Of a DNA stretch of 64,000 nucleotides, positions 1 through 9,227 are shown one piece after another. The translations under genes and the position numbers were made by a program. The DNA comes from Acidimicrobiia bacterium (GTDB taxonomy: Bacteria > Actinomycetota > Acidimicrobiia > Spongiisociales > UBA11373). The stretch is taken from positions 107,746-171,745 of the forward strand of contig JBBDWO010000007.1 in assembly GCA_040902765.1 (NCBI GenBank), read 5' to 3'. Under the pieces are notes generated by a model, which was given only the letters and a program-made list of their open reading frames with translations, made no database searches and was not told where the DNA came from. Numbering within the stretch: position 1 is the first letter of the stretch; every line of letters starts with the position of its first letter.

Positions 1-299
1 CCCTGAAGGTTTACGAGTACCTCGCCTGCGGTGTGCCGGTGGCGGCGCCGCCGCTGCGCGCCCTGGAGGGACTCGACGGCGTGGTCGTCGATGACGATCT
101 GCCGTTAGCGGTTACGCGAGCTCTGGCGGGCGAGCCACCGGACGGCTCAGCAGCCTTGGCCGCGCATTCGTGGCGGCAGCGTGCCGAACTCATTCTTGAC
201 CGGCTCGGCCTCCTGCTTCTTGGGGGCATTGATGCCCCGGCGCGCATCGTGGTTCGTCCGGTGACCCACCACGCGCCGGCGGCCCGTCGGCTCGGCTGA
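1..299 (+). CDS. Glycosyltransferase, C-terminal part (cut by window edge)
   Basis: The reading frame is open from base 3 and ends at a TGA at 297-299, so the 5' part lies outside the window. The first visible residues, KVYEYLACGVPVAA, match the nucleotide-sugar binding loop in the C-terminal half of GT-B fold glycosyltransferases (GT1/GT4 type), where a conserved K-x-x-E-Y-L-A-x-G-x-P pattern precedes the last helices. About 98 codons remain. It is followed by the Wzm/Wzt exporter genes, which suits a polysaccharide assembly role. The acceptor and donor cannot be judged from this fragment. Confidence 0.8.
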   Translation, partial: LKVYEYLACGVPVAAPPLRALEGLDGVVVDDDLPLAVTRALAGEPPDGSAALAAHSWRQRAELILDRLGLLLLGGIDAPARIVVRPVTHHAPAARRLG

Positions 300-323
300 C
301 CGAGGATAGGTGCGGGGCGCTGG

Positions 324-329
324 TATCGT
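324..329 (+). promoter_or_regulatory. Possible -10 element before wzm
   Basis: TATCGT lies in the gap after the glycosyltransferase stop, inside a stretch (TATCGTCCCGGCG) also found just before the flippase gene near 43.2 kb. No convincing -35 is visible. The predicted leader to the GTG at 387 would be about 50 bases. This is a pattern match only. Confidence 0.3.
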
Positions 330-386
330 CCCGGCGGTCCAGCCACGCGGGCTCAATGAGCTGCCTGCTCCAGACTGCGAGTTCCA

Positions 387-1220
387 GTGACCTCCCGATC
401 GAACGCGATCTACGACTCTGACCAGCCAAGAACGCCCTTGGTGACCGAGTTTCGCAACCTGTGGGAGTTCCGTGGGCTGCTGCGGTTGCTCGTCACCCGG
501 GACCTCACCATCCGCTACAAGCGCTCGACGCTCGGCGTGTGGTGGACGCTGCTCAATCCGCTGCTGACGATGTCGATCCTGTGGATCGTCTTCAGCCAGT
601 TCTTTCGCTTCCAGATCCCCGACGTCCCGTTCGCCGTGTACCTGCTGTCGGGGGTGCTCCTCGTCACCTTTTTCGCCCAGGGAGTGAACGCAACGGGGGC
701 GGCGATGGTGAACAACGCGGCCGTGTTGTCGAAGGTATACGTTCCCGCCGAAGTCTTCGCCTTCTCGTCGGCGATCGCGGCCGCCAGCAACTTCATGATC
801 AGCCTCATCCCCTTGCTGATCATCCAATTGGCGACCGGCGTCGGTGTCCCATGGACCGCACTCCTCATCCCCCTGCCGGTGCTGTGCCTGCTGGCCTTCA
901 CCGTCGGCGTCGGCCTGCTGGTGGCGGCGGCCGCCGTGTACTTCTACGACGTGCTCGACCTGACCGGTGTGTTCATCCAGCTGGTGTCGTACCTGGTGCC
1001 CACTTTCTATCCGATCACCATCGTTCCCGAGGGGTTCCGCTGGATCATCCACCTGAACCCGCTGTACTCCTACCTGCGAGTGTTTCGCGGCTTCGTGTAC
1101 GAGGGCGGGTTCGCCCCCGGCTGGAACTTCGCCGTCATGGGCGTGAGCGCCGTCGTCGTGCTCCTTCTCGGCGTCTGGGTGTTCTCGCGCAGCTGGAAGA
1201 ACCTCGTGGTGCTGCTGTGA
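387..1220 (+). CDS. wzm: Polysaccharide ABC exporter, permease subunit (Wzm/TagG type)
   Basis: This 277-residue ABC-2 type permease forms the membrane channel that moves undecaprenyl-linked glycan from cytoplasm to outer face. After a polar N-terminus it has the family's amphipathic segment LLVTRDLTIRYKRSTLGVWW (residues about 32-51), then about six hydrophobic helices. Length is normal for Wzm (about 260-280). The start is GTG at 387, without a clear Shine-Dalgarno sequence; a downstream GTG at 441 is an alternative. The ATPase gene begins four bases before its end (GTGA overlap), so the two are translationally coupled. The transported polymer is not known. Confidence 0.93.
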   Translation: MTSRSNAIYDSDQPRTPLVTEFRNLWEFRGLLRLLVTRDLTIRYKRSTLGVWWTLLNPLLTMSILWIVFSQFFRFQIPDVPFAVYLLSGVLLVTFFAQGVNATGAAMVNNAAVLSKVYVPAEVFAFSSAIAAASNFMISLIPLLIIQLATGVGVPWTALLIPLPVLCLLAFTVGVGLLVAAAAVYFYDVLDLTGVFIQLVSYLVPTFYPITIVPEGFRWIIHLNPLYSYLRVFRGFVYEGGFAPGWNFAVMGVSAVVVLLLGVWVFSRSWKNLVVLL

Positions 1221-1954
1221 CCGAGCCGACGATCGGCGTCACCGACCTGGGCCTGGCCTACCGCCTAACGCGCAACCAGGCCTCCACACTCAAGGAGTTC
1301 GCCATCAGGGCGGTCAAGCGCCAGGTGTCTCACGAGAGGCTGTGGGCGGTGCGGGGCGTCAGCTTTGAAGTGTATCCCGGTGAGGTGTTCGCCCTGGTGG
1401 GGCCCAACGGTGCCGGCAAGAGCTCGCTGATGAAGACGGTGGCCCGGGTGCTGCCCCCCACCGAGGGCAGGGTGGTGGTGCGCGGCAGCGTGGCCCCGAT
1501 GATCGAGTTGGGGGCCGGCTTCAACCCCGAGTTGACCGCCAACGAGAACATCGTCCTCTACGGCACCCTTCTGGGCCGTCGTCCCGAAGTGATGAGAGAG
1601 CGAGTTCCCGAGATCCTCGAGTGGGCCGAGTTGATCGAGTTCGGGGACGTTCCGGTGAGGAACTACTCGACGGGGATGCTCGCCCGCCTTGGTTTCGCGG
1701 TTGCCACCGACGTTCAACCCGATGTGCTCGTCATCGATGAGGTCCTCTCTGTCGGCGATGAGAGGTTCCAGACGAGGTCCAAGGCCCGCATGGCTTCACT
1801 CATGGACGGCGGTGCCGCGGTGCTCCTAGTCTCACACGCACTCGACCTGGTCGAGGAGATCGCAGACCGGGTCCTATGGTTAGACCACGGATCGCCGATG
1901 ATGGTTGGGGACCCGGACAAGGTCATCGCCGCCTATCGGGAGTGGAGTGAGTGA
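1217..1954 (+). CDS. wzt: Polysaccharide ABC exporter, ATP-binding subunit (Wzt/TagH type)
   Basis: The 245-residue ATPase powers the Wzm channel. It shows Walker A GPNGAGKS (residues 62-69), a signature region NYSTGMLARLGFA, Walker B VLVIDEVLSVGDE and the switch-His region VLLVSHA. The long N-terminal lead (TLKEFAIRAVKRQ) is typical of Wzt/TagH proteins. It lacks the C-terminal carbohydrate-binding domain found in some Wzt proteins, so export probably does not depend on a capping modification. The GTG start at 1217 overlaps the permease stop. A broken copy of the last third of a similar gene lies at 27110-27326 on the other strand. Confidence 0.93.
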   Translation: MTEPTIGVTDLGLAYRLTRNQASTLKEFAIRAVKRQVSHERLWAVRGVSFEVYPGEVFALVGPNGAGKSSLMKTVARVLPPTEGRVVVRGSVAPMIELGAGFNPELTANENIVLYGTLLGRRPEVMRERVPEILEWAELIEFGDVPVRNYSTGMLARLGFAVATDVQPDVLVIDEVLSVGDERFQTRSKARMASLMDGGAAVLLVSHALDLVEEIADRVLWLDHGSPMMVGDPDKVIAAYREWSE

Positions 1955-2020
1955 GGTGAGTGGCGGCAGCGTCGACCATCGGACCAATACCTCGGCCTCG
2001 AGCGTCCAAGGTCGAGCTGG

Positions 2021-3820
2021 ATGAGGCGTCGACTTGGAGTACTCAGGGAGCTGGTGCGGACCCACGGCCTTGGCGGCGCTCTGGTCTCCGTTCTGGGATA
2101 CGTTCGGTGGCGGTTGAGAGGTAGAAAGACACCAACTGGCACGAGCTTGTGGCTCGATGCATATCGAGACATTGGGCCGGCAGTCCCGGGGTCCGCCTCG
2201 TTCACGATCGTCTGCCCGGCGTTCGAGCCGGATCCGAAGTTCCTTCGTGCGTGTGTGCGTTCAGTGATCGGTCAGTCCTACTCGAAGTGGGAGATGGTCA
2301 TCGTCGACGATGGCTCGAGCAATCCGGCTTCCCTCCGCGAGTTGACGCGTTTAGCGAGGCGAGATCGGCGGATTCGCCTGGTTCGCGCCGATCGCAATGG
2401 AGGTATCGCTCAGGCTACGAATCTGGGAGCCGCGGAGGCCAAGGGCGACTACCTGGTGTTCCTCGACCACGACGACGAGCTTGCACCCCGGGCACTCGAG
2501 TGGCTCAGCACCTGCACGCCTGAGGCCGACTTGATCTACACGGATGAGGACAAGGTCTCGGACGACGGAACCTACCACTCGCACTTCTTCAAGCCAGCGT
2601 GGTCGCCGCGGCTACTTCTCGGTGTGAACTATGTGAACCATGCCACCTGTATTCGCTCATCGCTCTTCCACGAGGTCGGGGGACTGCGCGAGGGTCTCGA
2701 GGGCGTCCAGGACCACGACTTGCTCCTGAGGGTCTCTGAGACCCCGGGCCTGGTGGTGCGGCACCTGCCGAATCTTCTCTACCACTGGCGTCTCTGGGGC
2801 GGGTCGTACTCGGGTAGCCCGGACAAGCGCCGCCGCGTCGAGGAGGCGGGCCTGAAGATGGTCCAAGAAACCATCGACCGCAGGGGCTGGCGGGCGCACG
2901 CGACGCTCGGCAATATGAAGCCGTTCAACTACCGAGTTGTCTTCTCGCCCGATCCGGTCCCTCCGCTGGTGAAGGTGGTGATTCCGACGCGCGATCGGGT
3001 TGAACTACTGAAGGTCGCGGTGGACGGCGTTCTGAACCGTACCGATGGCGTGAGTACTCACCTGGTGATCGTGGACAACGGGTCGAGAAAGGCGAAAACC
3101 CACGCCTTTCTGTCTGATGTGGCAACCCGTGACGACGTGTCCGTCGTGACCATCGACGATGCATTCAACTACTCGAGGTTGTGCAACGAAGGGGTCCTGG
3201 CGGGGCCGGATACAGATCATGTGCTGCTGCTCAACAACGACGTGGAGATCCGACATCGTGGTTGGCTCCTTCAGCTCACCGGTTGGCTGCGAGACCCGGA
3301 GGTAGTGGGCGTCGGGCCGCTTCTCCTGTTTCCCGACGGAAGCATTCAACACGCCGGTGTTGTGGTCGGGTTGGGGGGGATCGCCGGGCACTACGCCCAT
3401 TCGCAGCCCTACGAACCCAAGACCGGGGCCCTCCACGATCAGGCCCGAGAGGTGGGTTGTCTGACAGCTGCTTGCTTGCTCGTTCGAACGGCTGACTTTC
3501 ATGCGCTCGGTGGCCTGGACGAGGACTTGGCCATCGACTTTCAGGATGTGGACTTCTGCCTGAAGCTCAGAGAGGTCACCGGCGGTGTGCTCATGTACGA
3601 CCCAACATTTCCGCTCGTACACGCTGAGTCGGCGTCTCGGGGGACGCTCGGGGCCAGCAACGGGTACACCGCGAGCCGCTTTGATTTCCTTTGGGGAGAG
3701 GTTCTCTCGGATACCGATCCCTACTACAGCCCGCACTTGAGCAGAACCGAGAGCGACCTGTCTCTAGCCAGCTTTCCATGGAAATTCGAAGATCGGCGTG
3801 GTCGCCTCATGGGGCGTTGA
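2021..3820 (+). CDS. Two-domain GT2 glycosyltransferase
   Basis: This 599-residue protein carries two GT-A domains in tandem. Domain 1 (about residues 60-290) has DDGSS (96-100) and DHDD (149-152). Domain 2 (about 315-560) has IPTRDR, VDNGS and the metal-binding NND (405-407), then DFQDVDFCLKLR near 506-517. Such double transferases build O-antigen-like chains from nucleotide sugars in the cytoplasm. The ATG is preceded by AAGGTCGAG. Placement right after wzm/wzt fits chain synthesis before ABC export. A truncated relative of its last 120 residues lies at 18566-18930 (minus). Sugar specificity cannot be read. Confidence 0.88.
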   Translation: MRRRLGVLRELVRTHGLGGALVSVLGYVRWRLRGRKTPTGTSLWLDAYRDIGPAVPGSASFTIVCPAFEPDPKFLRACVRSVIGQSYSKWEMVIVDDGSSNPASLRELTRLARRDRRIRLVRADRNGGIAQATNLGAAEAKGDYLVFLDHDDELAPRALEWLSTCTPEADLIYTDEDKVSDDGTYHSHFFKPAWSPRLLLGVNYVNHATCIRSSLFHEVGGLREGLEGVQDHDLLLRVSETPGLVVRHLPNLLYHWRLWGGSYSGSPDKRRRVEEAGLKMVQETIDRRGWRAHATLGNMKPFNYRVVFSPDPVPPLVKVVIPTRDRVELLKVAVDGVLNRTDGVSTHLVIVDNGSRKAKTHAFLSDVATRDDVSVVTIDDAFNYSRLCNEGVLAGPDTDHVLLLNNDVEIRHRGWLLQLTGWLRDPEVVGVGPLLLFPDGSIQHAGVVVGLGGIAGHYAHSQPYEPKTGALHDQAREVGCLTAACLLVRTADFHALGGLDEDLAIDFQDVDFCLKLREVTGGVLMYDPTFPLVHAESASRGTLGASNGYTASRFDFLWGEVLSDTDPYYSPHLSRTESDLSLASFPWKFEDRRGRLMGR

Positions 3821-3972
3821 TCGTCCGGTCGCGTCAACCGGCGGGTACTCGGGTCCAGACGCCCGTCCCGACCCCTTGCCACTCAGCGGTTGTCGCAAGT
3901 GCAAGGCATTTCCCGGGAACCTTGGTCGCTTGAGCGCGATAGAGGGCACCATGCACTACCTGCGAGTTCGCG

Positions 3973-3978
3973 GTAGCC
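3973..3978 (+). promoter_or_regulatory. Possible -10 element before rmlCBA
   Basis: TAGCCT sits 25 bases before the TTG start of rmlC in a 183-base gap. The same hexamer occurs before the DUF3048 gene and a GT2 gene on the minus strand. No clear -35 is visible. It would give a leader of about 20 bases that includes the AGGGA ribosome binding site. Confidence 0.35.
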
Positions 3979-4003
3979 TGCCCGACCTCCAGGGAATGAC
4001 CAG

Positions 4004-4564
4004 TTGACCACCCACACACCCACCGACATACCTGACGTCGTGCGCATCCAGCCGACCCGGCACGGCGATCACCGTGGCTTCTTCTCGGAGACGTTTCGCT
4101 CCGAGTGGTTCCCCGTCCTCACGTTTGTACAGGACAACCACTCCATGTCCGCCGAAGTCGGCACCCTGCGGGGCCTGCATCTGCAGAAGCCGCCGCGGGC
4201 CCAGGCCAAGCTGGTGCGGGTCACCCGGGGGGCCATCCTCGACGTCGTCGTCGACATCCGGGCTGGCTCGCCGACCTTCGGGCATCATGTCGCCGTCGAG
4301 CTGAGCGCGCAGAACTGGGAGCAGATCCTCGTGCCCGTCGGAGTCGCCCACGGGTTCATCACCCGGGAGCCGAACACGGAGGTCCTGTACAAGGTGACGG
4401 AGGTCTACTCCGCGCAGGACGAGGTCGGCATAGCCTGGGACGACCCCGACATCGGCATCGACTGGGAAGTCGAGCCCGCCGAGGTGATCCTTTCGGACCG
4501 AGACCGTGGCCACCCACGACTGTCAGAGCTACCCCAGATGTTCACGTATCCGGAGGCACACTGA
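4004..4564 (+). CDS. rmlC: dTDP-4-dehydrorhamnose 3,5-epimerase
   Basis: RmlC converts dTDP-4-keto-6-deoxy-D-glucose to dTDP-4-keto-L-rhamnose, the third step of dTDP-L-rhamnose synthesis. The 186-residue cupin has the family hallmarks HGDHRGFFSETFR (20-32), the catalytic-base histidine in RGLHLQ (His59), VPVGVAHGF (111-118) and LYKVTEVYS near 128-136, and is full length. The start is TTG at 4004 with AGGGA eight bases upstream; the nearby ATG at 3995 runs into a stop at once. It leads a tight rmlC-rmlB-rmlA unit whose missing partner rmlD lies 40 kb away at 44481-45338. Confidence 0.95.
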   Translation: MTTHTPTDIPDVVRIQPTRHGDHRGFFSETFRSEWFPVLTFVQDNHSMSAEVGTLRGLHLQKPPRAQAKLVRVTRGAILDVVVDIRAGSPTFGHHVAVELSAQNWEQILVPVGVAHGFITREPNTEVLYKVTEVYSAQDEVGIAWDDPDIGIDWEVEPAEVILSDRDRGHPRLSELPQMFTYPEAH

Positions 4565-4565
4565 A

Positions 4566-5537
4566 GTGAAGCGACGCTACGTGGTCACAGGTGGGGCCGG
4601 TTTCATCGGTTCCAATTTCATTCGACACGTCCTCGCCGCCGAGCCGAAAGCCGAAGTCCTCAACCTCGACCTGCTCACCTACGCCGGGGTGCAGTCGACC
4701 GTCGACGAACTCGACGCGAATGATCGCCACACCTTCGTCCGCGGCGACATTCGTGCCCCCGAAGTCGTCGACGCAGTCGTCGCCGGAGCCGACGTGGTGG
4801 TGCATTTTGCCGCAGAGAGCCATGTCGACCGATCGATCAGCGGTCCAACCGAGTTCCTCAGCACGAACGTCGTGGGCACTGGAGTTGTGATCGATGCGGC
4901 CCGGCGCCACGGCGTACCCCGGTTCGTCCACGTCTCCACCGACGAGGTGTACGGATCGATTGCCGACGGGTTCGCCCCCGAGGACGCACGACTCGCCCCA
5001 TCGTCGCCGTACTCGGCGTCGAAGGCTGGCGCCGATCTCCTCGTCGCCTCGTATACGACCACCTTCGACTACCCGTCGATCACCACCCGATGCACCAACA
5101 ACTTCGGGCCCTACCAGTTCCCGGAGAAGGTGATCCCGCTGTTCGTGACCAACCTTCTCGACGGCAAGCAGGTCCCGCTGTACGGCGACGGCCTCAACGA
5201 GCGAGACTGGCTGTACGTCACCGACCACTGCGCCGCGATCCACCTTCTCGTCGACGAGGGCGAACCCGGCGAGACATACAACATCGGGGCCGACAACCAG
5301 TTGACGAACCTCGACCTCACGATGCGCATCATCGATGCCCTGGGCGCCGACGAGTCGCGCATCGAGTACGTCACCGACCGGCCTGGCCACGACCGCCGGT
5401 ACGCCGTGGACACGGCCAAACTCCGAGCACTGGGCTGGAAGCCGGTGCACGGATTCGAAGACGGCCTGGCGGCCACCGTCGACTGGTACCGGGACCGAAG
5501 GGACTGGTGGCAGCCTCTCAAGGATCGAGCATCGTGA
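4566..5537 (+). CDS. rmlB: dTDP-glucose 4,6-dehydratase
   Basis: RmlB is an extended SDR that uses bound NAD to make dTDP-4-keto-6-deoxy-D-glucose, the shared precursor of dTDP-rhamnose and of the FdtA/FdtB product. The 323-residue protein has the Rossmann motif TGGAGFIGS (8-16), STDEVYG (124-130) carrying the Thr-Asp-Glu catalytic trio, YSASK (149-153) and NNFGPYQFPEK (178-188). I chose GTG at 4566, one base after the rmlC stop, because it starts two residues before the first beta strand; an earlier ATG at 4506 would add 20 unrelated residues inside rmlC. Confidence 0.95.
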   Translation: MKRRYVVTGGAGFIGSNFIRHVLAAEPKAEVLNLDLLTYAGVQSTVDELDANDRHTFVRGDIRAPEVVDAVVAGADVVVHFAAESHVDRSISGPTEFLSTNVVGTGVVIDAARRHGVPRFVHVSTDEVYGSIADGFAPEDARLAPSSPYSASKAGADLLVASYTTTFDYPSITTRCTNNFGPYQFPEKVIPLFVTNLLDGKQVPLYGDGLNERDWLYVTDHCAAIHLLVDEGEPGETYNIGADNQLTNLDLTMRIIDALGADESRIEYVTDRPGHDRRYAVDTAKLRALGWKPVHGFEDGLAATVDWYRDRRDWWQPLKDRAS

Positions 5538-6595
5538 GGGGCCTCGTGCTCGCCGGCGGCACCGGATCGCGGCTGCGGCCCATCACCTTCTCGATGGCGA
5601 AGCAGCTCGTCCCGATCGCCAACAAGCCGATCATCGAGTACGGCCTGGAGGATCTCGCCGAGGCCGGCGTCACCACGGTCGGCATCGTGATCTCACCCGA
5701 GACCGGAGCAGCCATCAGCCGGGCGGTGGAACGGGCGGCAGAGCGGATCGGGCTCGACGCCACCTTTATCCTCCAGGACGAACCGCTCGGCCTGGCCCAC
5801 GCCCTCAAGGTCGCACTGCCCTTCATCGACGGAGACGAGTGTCTGATGTACCTGGGCGACAACCTGGTCAAGAGCGGGGTCGCCGACGTGGTCCGGGACT
5901 TCAAGGAGTTCCAGCCCTCGTGCCAGATCATGCTGTCGCCGGTCGACAACCCGTCCTCCTTCGGCGTGGCTGACCTCGCCGAGGACGGCAGCATCCGTCG
6001 CCTGATCGAGAAGCCGGAGTTTCCGCCATCGAACCTGGCTCTCGTCGGCGTGTACCTGTTCGACGACTCGATCGCCGAGGCGGTCCACGCCATCAAGCCG
6101 TCGGACCGGGGAGAGTTGGAGATCACCGACGCCATCCAATACCTCGTCGAGACCGGCAGGGAGGTGCGCGCCTCGATCGTGAGCGGCTGGTGGAAGGACA
6201 CCGGCACCAGGGATGACTTGCTGGCCGCCCAGCACCTCGTCATCTCCGAGATGGCGCACGAGAACCACGGCGAGCTGGTCGACACCACCGTCGACGGGGC
6301 CCTGCACCTCGGACGAGGGTCCACGCTCCGGCGCTGCACCGTGGTCGGACCAGCAGTCATCGGAGACGATGTGGTGATCGAGGACAGCATCATCGGCCCC
6401 GAGGTCTCCATCGGGGACCGCTCCCGGATATCCAACGCCGCGGTTGAGCACTCGATCGTCATCGAAGGGGCCGTCGTCAACGGCTGGAAGATTCGATCGT
6501 CGATCATCGGTCGGGAGGCGAGCCTCGACGGTCACGCCCCTCCCGAGTTCGTGACGATGATGCTCGGAGAGCGGTCCGAGATCCTGAGGGCGTAA
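5534..6595 (+). CDS. rmlA: Glucose-1-phosphate thymidylyltransferase, long form
   Basis: This enzyme joins glucose-1-phosphate and dTTP to dTDP-glucose, the first step of the rml pathway. The N-terminal 240 residues hold the nucleotidyltransferase signature LAGGTGSRLRP (6-16), KQLVPIANKP and the sugar-binding region near GELEITDA. The C-terminal 110 residues form imperfect hexapeptide repeats (VIGDDVVIEDSIIG and others), a left-handed beta helix that marks the roughly 355-residue RmlA-long group rather than the 290-residue enteric form. The GTG at 5534 overlaps the rmlB stop by four bases. It ends the rmlCBA operon. Confidence 0.93.
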   Translation: MRGLVLAGGTGSRLRPITFSMAKQLVPIANKPIIEYGLEDLAEAGVTTVGIVISPETGAAISRAVERAAERIGLDATFILQDEPLGLAHALKVALPFIDGDECLMYLGDNLVKSGVADVVRDFKEFQPSCQIMLSPVDNPSSFGVADLAEDGSIRRLIEKPEFPPSNLALVGVYLFDDSIAEAVHAIKPSDRGELEITDAIQYLVETGREVRASIVSGWWKDTGTRDDLLAAQHLVISEMAHENHGELVDTTVDGALHLGRGSTLRRCTVVGPAVIGDDVVIEDSIIGPEVSIGDRSRISNAAVEHSIVIEGAVVNGWKIRSSIIGREASLDGHAPPEFVTMMLGERSEILRA

Positions 6596-6920
6596 CGGGA
6601 CTCGTCGCGACTCAGCGGCGGAAGGCTCGTCCGGATCACCCCCGCGTCCCGCCGCCAATCCGCCTCGCGGCGAAGGCCATCTACGCATGCAGCCGGGCAT
6701 GTGGGGAGGATGGACAAATGTTCCGGGTGGGAAACATCATCTCCGACTAAGCCGTTACGATGACGATCCTTCATCCAGTGATATCCAGTGAACTCAAGCC
6801 AGCAAAACCCATCCTCCACGTCCGACGGCGCACCTCGTCTGGATACTTCCCCCGTGGTCGTGTCATGGCTCCAACCTCTCGAAGGTCGGAGCTCCCCCAC
6901 GAAACCCGGGGAGGTTCAAG
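6596..6920. other. Intergenic, convergent, 325 bases
   Basis: This stretch lies between the 3' ends of rmlA and the Emb-like gene. I see no convincing gene. It contains TACGAT near 6754, a short direct repeat ATCCAGTGA near 6776-6791, and a weak hairpin (CTCCCC/GGGGAG, 6892-6913) that could help end transcription of the minus-strand gene. Confidence 0.5.
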
Positions 6921-9227
6921 TCACTCGGAGCCGTGGATCGTGACGGTTAGAACGTTGATTGGCGTTACGGTCCCCCTCGCGGGCCAGCGGTGGGCAATCT
7001 CGCGCACCTCCGCAAAGTCTACGAGAGGATAGTGAGGACTCCCGTAGAGGAAGAAGGGCCACTGATGATGGACAAGGATGAGGTCCGGAACTTCCGCGAC
7101 ACCGCCAGCGATGGCTGGCTGACGTAGACATGGGAAATACATCCTCAACTGTTGCGCGATCAACGTTGAACCCCCGCGCTCGCGTGCGAAGACGTCGAGC
7201 GACTCGTACGTGAGAACGTAGGGCGCCGAGAACGCCAACCAACCACCCGGGTCTACCGACCCGTCGATAGCGATCAGCCTGATGAACGACACGTGTTCGC
7301 CGAGCCACGATCCTTCGACCTCCGAGACTAGCCAACTCGGCTCGTATTGCGGCAGGTCAAGTGGAACAAGCGGACCATAAGATATCTCCGTTCCGCGTCT
7401 GGATGCACCTTGGACGAAGAGCATGTTTCCACCAAGCGTCGGAGCGCCAGCAGTTGATATCAGGACATCTTGGGGATCCACGCTGGTAAGGCCGTGCAGT
7501 GAGAACCAGGGAGACGCGAACCACCCTGTATCACCGTCCCCGTCGATCCATGAACCCCATGTCATGAGATCAAGGTCAAGCTGAGCGCCCCTGCTCCGCA
7601 GATAGACACCGTCCGACTCAAAGGCAAGACTCGTATGCTCGGATACGAGAGAGTCGCCGATCCCATGGTCCAGGAGAGACTCCGTTGCCAAGGGAAGGCC
7701 TCGTACTCCCGACTCGACCACAATCTCCTCCGACAAGCCACATGTGGAGGTGAAGGCAGCTCTCAGATTCTGCTTCGCCAAGCTCCAACCGCCGGGAGAC
7801 ATCAACCCGTCGGCGGTCAACACCGAGAGTGGCACGACCACAGCAAGGCTTAGCGAGATCGACAACAACCCAGCGGCCGCTCCATGGAGCCACGGCGTGA
7901 ACTCGGCGGCAGCTCGTTCGTGCCACAACCGTGCCCTCGCGCGCCGTAACCGAAGGTGTGCAAACAGCTCAGTAGCAAGCCACGCAGCTACCAGAGACCC
8001 AAGCCAGAGCAAGGGGTTGGCCAACACAACCACCAGCGCGTTCAGTATGCCTTGGCTGAAGTCAAGATGGCCGAGTGCCAACGAGGTATGCCATCCAAAG
8101 CCGCCCGTCCACGCAATGACAGTGAGACCCACCACCCCAATGATGGCGGCCGAAGCGGACTCAAGCGACCTATCGGATCGCCGCACGCCGCGCCATCGCC
8201 ACCATTCAACAGCTATCGCAGCCGCGGCGTATGGCATCAGGGATCCAAGGTGCCACATCCACTTGCTCGGTGTCCACATAAGGAGTAGAGCTCCGATCAT
8301 GAGGCTCAAGATCGGGAGATCCGCGACGACATCTCTGCCTCGCCGCCGCTGTCCGAGGAACATGATCACGCCGACCAGCGGAAGGGTAACTGTGAGTCTG
8401 CGAGCCGAGTTACCGTAATTGACCAATTCCATGTAGCGACTGGGTTCATGACGCCATCCCTGGGCGTGAGAAGCTTGTGCAGCGGTGCCGTCGACAGCAA
8501 GACCAAACCATTCGCGGCCGAGAGGCCCCCATACGAGGAGCAGCAGCAGTGCTGCGCTCACGAGCAGGATCGCTAGGAGCATGAGCGACCTTTGAAGGAG
8601 CGAGATGCGTAGCCATCTCACGACCGCCAGGGTCAACGGAATCGCCGGAGCCAGCACTACCAAGCCCGCGGGATGAACGGAGACGGCAAACACCACGGCG
8701 ATCGCGCCCAAGAGGAGGTATCGACCATGTGGCTTCTGGCCGAATCGAACAGCCGCCCAGAGGGCTACAGCACCGAGGAAGGCAACAGATGGCTCCGGTC
8801 GCAGCGTGACGTTCCAACTCATCCATCCCAAGAGGAACCCCCCTGCCGTCATCATGTGGAGCCCCAGCGTCGGTGCACGACCAACGCGAGCAGCGATCCG
8901 GACCACGATGGAGCGAGTGAGATGCCACACACCGACTCCCGCGAGGACTGCTGGGAGTCGCAACCAGACTAGGTCTACGCTCACCCACGAGATGATCCGC
9001 AGCAGCGTGAGATGGGGAACCCAAAACGGATTGACGAGATTGAAGTTCGCGTAATAGGTGGCGTACGCCCCATCGGGCTGATAGTTTTCAACCGCTGCCA
9101 ACAGCCAGCCGTCGTCCAAGTAGACCGGCCCGACGATCCACAGCAGTGTGAGGGAACCGTAGACCACCATGTGATCGGCAGATCGCAGCCATCCCACACT
9201 GAGGAAGCGGGTTCGTGCCGTGTTCAA
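6921..9227 (-). CDS. Emb-family arabinosyltransferase-like membrane protein without N-terminal domain
   Basis: This protein of about 768 residues resembles the membrane and C-terminal parts of mycobacterial EmbA/B/C (GT53), which use decaprenyl-phospho-arabinose on the outer face. Supporting marks are LDDGW (37-41) after the first helix, WLRLP (88-92), TLRPEPSVAF (141-150), TPSKWMWHLG (319-328), a dozen hydrophobic helices and an extracellular C-terminal domain from about 500. Canonical Emb proteins have about 1,070-1,100 residues; the first TM segment and jelly-roll domain are absent here but appear as a separate gene at 10857. I chose TTG at 9227 because GGAGG precedes it by eight bases and the broken paralogue starts at the matching TTG. 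Donor sugar is unproven. Confidence 0.8.
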   Translation of the reverse strand: MNTARTRFLSVGWLRSADHMVVYGSLTLLWIVGPVYLDDGWLLAAVENYQPDGAYATYYANFNLVNPFWVPHLTLLRIISWVSVDLVWLRLPAVLAGVGVWHLTRSIVVRIAARVGRAPTLGLHMMTAGGFLLGWMSWNVTLRPEPSVAFLGAVALWAAVRFGQKPHGRYLLLGAIAVVFAVSVHPAGLVVLAPAIPLTLAVVRWLRISLLQRSLMLLAILLVSAALLLLLVWGPLGREWFGLAVDGTAAQASHAQGWRHEPSRYMELVNYGNSARRLTVTLPLVGVIMFLGQRRRGRDVVADLPILSLMIGALLLMWTPSKWMWHLGSLMPYAAAAIAVEWWRWRGVRRSDRSLESASAAIIGVVGLTVIAWTGGFGWHTSLALGHLDFSQGILNALVVVLANPLLWLGSLVAAWLATELFAHLRLRRARARLWHERAAAEFTPWLHGAAAGLLSISLSLAVVVPLSVLTADGLMSPGGWSLAKQNLRAAFTSTCGLSEEIVVESGVRGLPLATESLLDHGIGDSLVSEHTSLAFESDGVYLRSRGAQLDLDLMTWGSWIDGDGDTGWFASPWFSLHGLTSVDPQDVLISTAGAPTLGGNMLFVQGASRRGTEISYGPLVPLDLPQYEPSWLVSEVEGSWLGEHVSFIRLIAIDGSVDPGGWLAFSAPYVLTYESLDVFARERGGSTLIAQQLRMYFPCLRQPAIAGGVAEVPDLILVHHQWPFFLYGSPHYPLVDFAEVREIAHRWPARGTVTPINVLTVTIHGSE

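Noticed and set aside
147..1052. 301-codon frame opposite wzm
   Set aside because: Charged, low-complexity translation lying opposite a clear ABC permease.
5518..6507. 329-codon frame opposite rmlA
   Set aside because: Antisense shadow of a well-defined thymidylyltransferase gene.
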